The position numbers were made by a program, and so were the translations under genes. The notes beneath the pieces are model-generated. The model had not been told where the DNA came from. It saw nothing but the letters and a program-made list of their open reading frames with translations, and did no database searches. 64,000 bases of DNA. It comes from Paraburkholderia ginsengisoli NBRC 100965 (lineage in GTDB: Bacteria > Pseudomonadota > Gammaproteobacteria > Burkholderiales > Burkholderiaceae). Positions 60,301 through 64,000 of the stretch are shown here, piece after piece. Position 1 is the first letter of the stretch. Every line of letters begins with the position of its first letter. The stretch is taken from contig NZ_BBJF01000024.1 of NCBI RefSeq assembly GCF_000739735.1, positions 62,001-126,000 on the forward strand, given 5' to 3'.

Positions 60301-61554
60301 TCACCAGAACGGCCGCTTGCGAAGCAGCGGCCTCATCGCGATCAGGCCGATGATCGGCCCAGGCAACAGCAACCACGCGACCCGTGCGTCGAGCGAATGA
60401 TAGGCGCTGGTCGACCACAGAATCGAACACGCCGACAGGAAAAAGCCGAAGCTGTTCTGCAACGTCAACGCGCCGCCGATTTTATCGGCCGGACATGCCT
60501 TGACCGACAACGCGGAGAACTGCGGCGAATCGGCGATCACACTGATGCCCCACACCAGCAGAAGTGCGAGCTGCCCCGCCGTGCCAAGCGCCGACGACAG
60601 CGGATAAACCGCGCACAGCGTACCCGAGATCGTCAACGCGAGGGCCGCCGTCCGTGCGCTGCCGACCGACTTGCTCAGCCTGCCGCCGAGCAGGCAACCC
60701 ACGGCGCCGACCGCGATGATCAGAAACGACCACAGCGCGACGGCGCTCGCGGGTGCCGGCGCACTGCCCGTCAACGCGCGTTGCACGAGCAGCGGCGTCA
60801 GTGTCCAGAACGCATACAACTCCCACATATGCCCGAAGTAGCCTAGCGCGGCCGCGCGAAACTCACTGATCCGCACGACCTGCCCCACACCCGCCGACAA
60901 CCCCGCACGCGCGTTGCCGGCGCGTCGCACGTGCGGCCCTTCGCCGAGCGACAGGACCAGCAGCGCGCCGATCACCGCGAGCACCGACGACGCCAGCACC
61001 ACGGTCTGCCAGGGCACCGTGGAGAACAACGCGCGGATCGCGTGGACCGATGCCGTGCCGAGCGTCAGCATCGCGACGAGCAGTGCCAGCGTTTGCGCCG
61101 CCCGGCGCGGATCCCACGACACCAGTAGCTTCATCCCCAGCGGATAGATGCCCGCCAGCGCGACACCGACGCCGAAGCGGAACACGATCGCCGACGCGAG
61201 CCCGCTGCTGCACAGCGCGAACAGCGCATTCAGCGTGGCGCCGAGCACGCCGCACACCGCAAATACCTTGCTCGCCGAGACCCGGTCCGCGAGTCCCGTC
61301 GTCGCCGAGAGCAACGTGCCGACGATAAAGCCGGCCTGCACCGCGTTCGTCAGCCAGCCGATTCCCGACGCGTTCAATTGCCACGCGATCTGCAAGTCGC
61401 GCATCGCGCCGTTCGCGCTGAACCACAACGAGGTGCCGAGCAACTGGGCCAGCGCGATCACCAGCACCGCGCGCTTCGCGCGTGCCGCGAGCAGCGCCGC
61501 ATCGGCCGCGTTCACGGTGCTCGCCGCGTCCGCGGCATCCAGCCTGTCCTCCAT
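60301..61554 (-). CDS. MFS transporter (cyanate/nitrate-porter-like group)
   Basis: A 417-residue, 12-segment MFS protein. It starts MEDRLDAADAAS and has LGTSLWFSANGAMRDLQ at helix 1, DRVSASKVFAV in loop 2-3, and GIYPLGMKLLVSW in helix 4. The wording resembles the CynX/NimT-like carriers. It may export a toxic compound or import an anion; TetR control favours export. A near-consensus sigma-70 promoter lies about 90 bases upstream. TetR is encoded just downstream on the same strand. Confidence 0.9.
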   Translation of the reverse strand: MEDRLDAADAASTVNAADAALLAARAKRAVLVIALAQLLGTSLWFSANGAMRDLQIAWQLNASGIGWLTNAVQAGFIVGTLLSATTGLADRVSASKVFAVCGVLGATLNALFALCSSGLASAIVFRFGVGVALAGIYPLGMKLLVSWDPRRAAQTLALLVAMLTLGTASVHAIRALFSTVPWQTVVLASSVLAVIGALLVLSLGEGPHVRRAGNARAGLSAGVGQVVRISEFRAAALGYFGHMWELYAFWTLTPLLVQRALTGSAPAPASAVALWSFLIIAVGAVGCLLGGRLSKSVGSARTAALALTISGTLCAVYPLSSALGTAGQLALLLVWGISVIADSPQFSALSVKACPADKIGGALTLQNSFGFFLSACSILWSTSAYHSLDARVAWLLLPGPIIGLIAMRPLLRKRPFW

Positions 61555-61650
61555 CCTGCCTCCTCCAGCTCGTGCTTCGCCCGGCCTGCGCGACGAGCCA
61601 TTGTTATGCCGACCCCGCCGCCGTTCGGGCGATCGGGACTTACCCGAGCA

Positions 61651-61679
61651 ACTATAGGTTTTTGTAGACGACCAGTCAA
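61651..61679 (-). promoter_or_regulatory. Sigma-70 promoter of the MFS/TetR transcript
   Basis: On the minus strand TTGACT (61679-61674), a 17-base spacer, and TATAGT (61656-61651) form a close-to-consensus promoter with a leader of about 90 bases to the MFS start. An inverted repeat, CCAGTCA (61672-61678) with TGACTGG (61698-61704), spans the -35 and could be the TetR operator. Confidence 0.75.
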
Positions 61680-61780
61680 CTAGTGGCTATAAATCGCTGA
61701 CTGGCCGGTTGACTATAAGCGGCCGGAAGGTGGGAGGGGCAGGAGTGGGGCGTTGGATAGCAGCGAGTTTGCCGAGCACC

Positions 61781-61957
61781 GTAAGCGCTAAAGCGCTGAA
61801 GCCGGTTGACCGCTTTGCATGGGGCCGCAGTCAGCGCTGAAGCGCCAACTCCGGTCGACCGCTTTGCATGGGACCCGAGTAAGCGCTGAAGCGCTAACTT
61901 CGGTCGACCGCTTTGCATGGGACCCGAGTAAGCGCTGAAGCGCTAACTCGGGTCGAC
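61781..61957 (+). repeat. 49-bp tandem repeat (3 full units and one 30-bp part) in the leader of the AtoE-like gene
   Basis: Units at 61781-61829, 61830-61878 and 61879-61927, then a partial unit at 61928-61957. Each full unit has two nearly adjacent AGCGCT palindromes (as AGCGCTGAAGCGCT in the later units), a GGTCGACC-like palindrome and CTTTGCATGGG. The last two units are almost identical; the first has diverged. The array stops at AAGGAG, 13 bases before the ATG of the AtoE-like gene. The period is not a multiple of three, so it does not encode a repeated peptide. Confidence 0.9.
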
Positions 61958-61970
61958 AAGGAGACAAATC

Positions 61971-63371
61971 ATGGAAAAGTTGAATGCGGATGCGCCCACG
62001 GTCGCCAGCAACAACCGGCCAAGGTCCTTCGGGCTGCAAAGAATCACCCGTCTGTGTGTCGTGCTTGTCGAGCGCGTGATGCCAGACCCGTTCGTCATCG
62101 CCATCCTGCTCACCGTACTGACCTGCGCGCTCGCGCTCGCCATCGCGCCGAAAGCCTCCGTGCCCGAGGTGCTGACGAGCTGGTACGACGGCGTGTTCAA
62201 GATCGCCAGCTTCGCCTTTCTCGTCGCGCTGACGCTCGTCACCGGCCACGCACTGTCCACCTCGAAGCCGGTGTCGAAACTGTTGCGCCGCATCGCCTCC
62301 CTGCCGACCACCGCCGCCGGCGCAATGACCCTCACGTTCTTCGTGTCGATGGTGGGCGGCATGCTGAATTGGGCGGTCGGCCTCGTGGTGTCGGCGCTGT
62401 TCGCGCGCGAAATCGCCAAGCGGATTCGCGTCGACTTCGCGTGGCTCGTCGCCGCCGCGTACGCGGGATGGTCCTTCTACGTGTGCGGCATGTCCAGTTC
62501 GATCGCGCTGCTGAGCGCAACGCGCGGCTCGCCGATGAACCTGATCGAGAAAGTCACCGGCGACGTGCTGCCAATGAAGGACTTCCTGTTCTCGCCGCTC
62601 AACTACATTCCGGTGCTCGTGCTCGCCGTCGCGGTGCCGGTGGTGTTTCGCATCATGATGCCGCGCGAGCACGAGTCGATCGCAGCCGACCCGGCCCGCC
62701 TGATCGCCGAGGACACGATCCAGGCCGATGAAACGCCGCCGCGGACGATCGCCGGCAAACTCGACAACGCATGGCTGCTCAATCTCGTGCTCGTCGCGCT
62801 GGGCCTCGGGTACATCGGCCTGAAGGTGGCGCGCAACGCGTTCACGATGGATCTGAACATGCTGGTGATGATCTTCCTGCTGCTCGGCCTCGCCACGCAC
62901 TGGACTCCGAAGGCCTACCTGCGCGCGATCAACAACGCCGCACGCGTCGCCGGTCCGATCCTGCTGCAGTTCCCGCTGTACGGCGGCATCATGGGGATCA
63001 TGACCGCCACCGGTCTCGCGGACGTGATCGCGCAGTGGTTCATAGGGTTTTCCACCACGCAGACGCTGCCCTTCTGGAGCTTCGTGTCGTCCACACTGAT
63101 CAGCATGTTCGTGCCGAGCGCGGGCGGTCACTGGATCGTGCAGGCGCCGTTCGTCGTGCCCGCCGCCGAACATCTGCATGTGCCGCAAAGCGCGGTGGCG
63201 ATTTCGGTCGCGCTCGGCGAAGGCGTCGCCGACATGATCCAGCCGATGTGGGTCATTCCGCTGCTGGCGATCGCCGGCGTCGGCATGGGGCGAGTCATGG
63301 GCTTCACGGTCATCATCTTCTTCGTGATGTTCGCGGTGATGGGCGCAACGCTGCTTCTGTTCGGCCATTGA
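61971..63371 (+). CDS. AtoE-like short-chain fatty acid transporter (TIGR00366 type)
   Basis: A 466-residue membrane protein with about 11 segments. VERVMPDPFVIAILLT near the start, SWYDGVFKIASFAFLVALTLVTGHAL, GMLNWAVGLVVSALFARE and SAGGHWIVQAPFVVPAAEHL identify the short-chain fatty-acid carrier group to which AtoE belongs. It should take up butyrate, acetoacetate or similar acids. AAGGAGACAAATC precedes the ATG. The leader is made of 49-bp tandem repeats. An acyl-CoA ligase gene follows after 65 bases, so the pair would import and activate a short-chain acid. Confidence 0.93.
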   Translation: MEKLNADAPTVASNNRPRSFGLQRITRLCVVLVERVMPDPFVIAILLTVLTCALALAIAPKASVPEVLTSWYDGVFKIASFAFLVALTLVTGHALSTSKPVSKLLRRIASLPTTAAGAMTLTFFVSMVGGMLNWAVGLVVSALFAREIAKRIRVDFAWLVAAAYAGWSFYVCGMSSSIALLSATRGSPMNLIEKVTGDVLPMKDFLFSPLNYIPVLVLAVAVPVVFRIMMPREHESIAADPARLIAEDTIQADETPPRTIAGKLDNAWLLNLVLVALGLGYIGLKVARNAFTMDLNMLVMIFLLLGLATHWTPKAYLRAINNAARVAGPILLQFPLYGGIMGIMTATGLADVIAQWFIGFSTTQTLPFWSFVSSTLISMFVPSAGGHWIVQAPFVVPAAEHLHVPQSAVAISVALGEGVADMIQPMWVIPLLAIAGVGMGRVMGFTVIIFFVMFAVMGATLLLFGH

Positions 63372-63436
63372 GCGGGCATTGAAGGGCCCATGAACGGCCC
63401 CTGGTTCAATCGAATTCCTAACGAAGACGAGTCATC

Positions 63437-64000
63437 ATGAACAGCACAGGCAATCTCGGCGCGCTCGTTGCAGCAGCGTGCCAGCAGTATCACGGCGCGC
63501 TGGCGATCGACGCGGCCGGCGACACCGTCAGCTACGATCACCTGCTGCAAAACGGCATGGCGGTCGCGGCCATGCTCGAAGACCTCGGCGTCGAAAAGAA
63601 CGAGCCGGTACACGTACGCGTGTCGAATCAGCCGCACGATTTCGCCGGCTTGCTCGGCGTGTGGCTCGCTGGCTGCGTCGCGGTGCCGATTCATCGCACG
63701 TCGCCCGAGGCTGTCACCGCGCGGATTCTCGACAGGACGCAGGCGCGTTTCGCGGTCGACGTACCGCGCACGTTCAGCGGGACGCAACAAAGCGCACGAG
63801 CGGCACAAGCGACGCAGGCGGCACCGCCGATCGAACGCATCGGCGCAAATGCAGGCACGCAAGCGCCCGCCCCCGCCCCACGCGAGCAACTCGACGACGC
63901 CGCGCTGATCATCTTCACGTCCGGCTCGACGGGCGCGCCCAAGGGCGTCGTGGTCACGCATCAGGCGTTCTCCGCGAAGCTGCTCTCGATCGACGCGATG
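63437..64000 (+). CDS. AMP-dependent acyl-CoA ligase (N-terminal part, cut by window edge)
   Basis: The first 188 residues of an adenylate-forming enzyme, continuing past the window. It has the usual N-terminal fold (TVSYDHLLQNGMAVAAMLEDLGV), VHVRVSNQPHDFAGLLGVWLAGCVAVPIHR and the ATP-binding P-loop FTSGSTGAPKGVVVTH at about residue 163. It should activate a carboxylic acid to its CoA thioester. It lies 65 bases after the AtoE-like gene on the same strand, so its substrate is probably what that carrier brings in. The C-terminus and substrate pocket are not visible. Confidence 0.92.
   Translation, partial: MNSTGNLGALVAAACQQYHGALAIDAAGDTVSYDHLLQNGMAVAAMLEDLGVEKNEPVHVRVSNQPHDFAGLLGVWLAGCVAVPIHRTSPEAVTARILDRTQARFAVDVPRTFSGTQQSARAAQATQAAPPIERIGANAGTQAPAPAPREQLDDAALIIFTSGSTGAPKGVVVTHQAFSAKLLSIDAM

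Noticed and set aside
61781..61957. CRISPR array
   Set aside because: Units are directly abutting 49-bp tandem repeats with no unique spacers, and there are no cas genes.

Overview
The window is GC-rich, tightly packed with genes on both strands, and rich in LysR, AraC, GntR, IclR, TetR and LuxR regulators, MFS carriers and short-chain dehydrogenases. This gene content, the ESPR-type trimeric autotransporter and the protein sequences themselves point to a beta-proteobacterium of the Burkholderia/Paraburkholderia group, probably an accessory-rich stretch of a secondary replicon. I saw no rRNA, tRNA, CRISPR array, transposase or phage gene. About 53 protein genes are supported. One is clearly frameshifted (filamentous-haemagglutinin-like), one is internally deleted (a ThDP enzyme), and genes at both edges are cut by the window.

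Region by region: 1-14.5 kb is an organic-acid/CoA-transfer catabolic region. It holds an aldehyde dehydrogenase (partial), a LysR regulator and an oxalate/formate-type MFS antiporter; a divergent LysR gene; an operon running ThDP-enzyme remnant, formyl-CoA:oxalate CoA-transferase (frc), fumarylacetoacetate-hydrolase-fold protein, PntB-like membrane protein; a GntR/FadR regulator whose likely operators (GGTATGTGATATATCA) flank the locus; an MHS-type MFS carrier; and a second antiporter followed by a 44-residue small-subunit-like protein. 14.6-26.8 kb carries a 1106-residue trimeric autotransporter adhesin, an orphan histidine kinase, a DUF3830 protein, divergent AraC and solo LuxR regulators, an amidase, a YadGH-like ABC exporter and a Gly-rich secreted protein. 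27-34 kb has a tannase/feruloyl-esterase-family hydrolase translationally coupled to opgC, an acyltransferase-3 and a non-canonical FtsH paralogue.

35-53 kb is a run of regulator-plus-oxidoreductase modules (AraC/DHFR-like, AraC/SDR, LysR/SDR/SDR, LysR/SDR/NADP-reductase/SnoaL) interrupted by the broken FHA/GLUG gene, a second tannase-family enzyme and a cobalt-type nitrile hydratase operon (alpha, beta, activator). 53-64 kb holds an MHS carrier with an IclR regulator, a lone degenerate ABC ATPase, a quinone-oxidoreductase-like MDR, an IsdG-like monooxygenase, a small copper module (CopZ-like and DUF305) behind a CueR-type 19-bp-spacer promoter, a TetR/MFS pair, and an AtoE-like short-chain fatty-acid carrier with an acyl-CoA ligase. 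The AtoE-like gene is preceded by a 49-bp tandem repeat that runs up to its ribosome binding site.

The most unusual things are the GntR-operator set around a locus whose ThDP enzyme has lost its middle, the stand-alone PntB-like membrane domain in the same operon, the 49-bp repeat leader, the CueR-like promoter, and the frameshift in the FHA-like gene that is explained by loss of one TC dinucleotide. No wholly new system is proven; these are the best leads.
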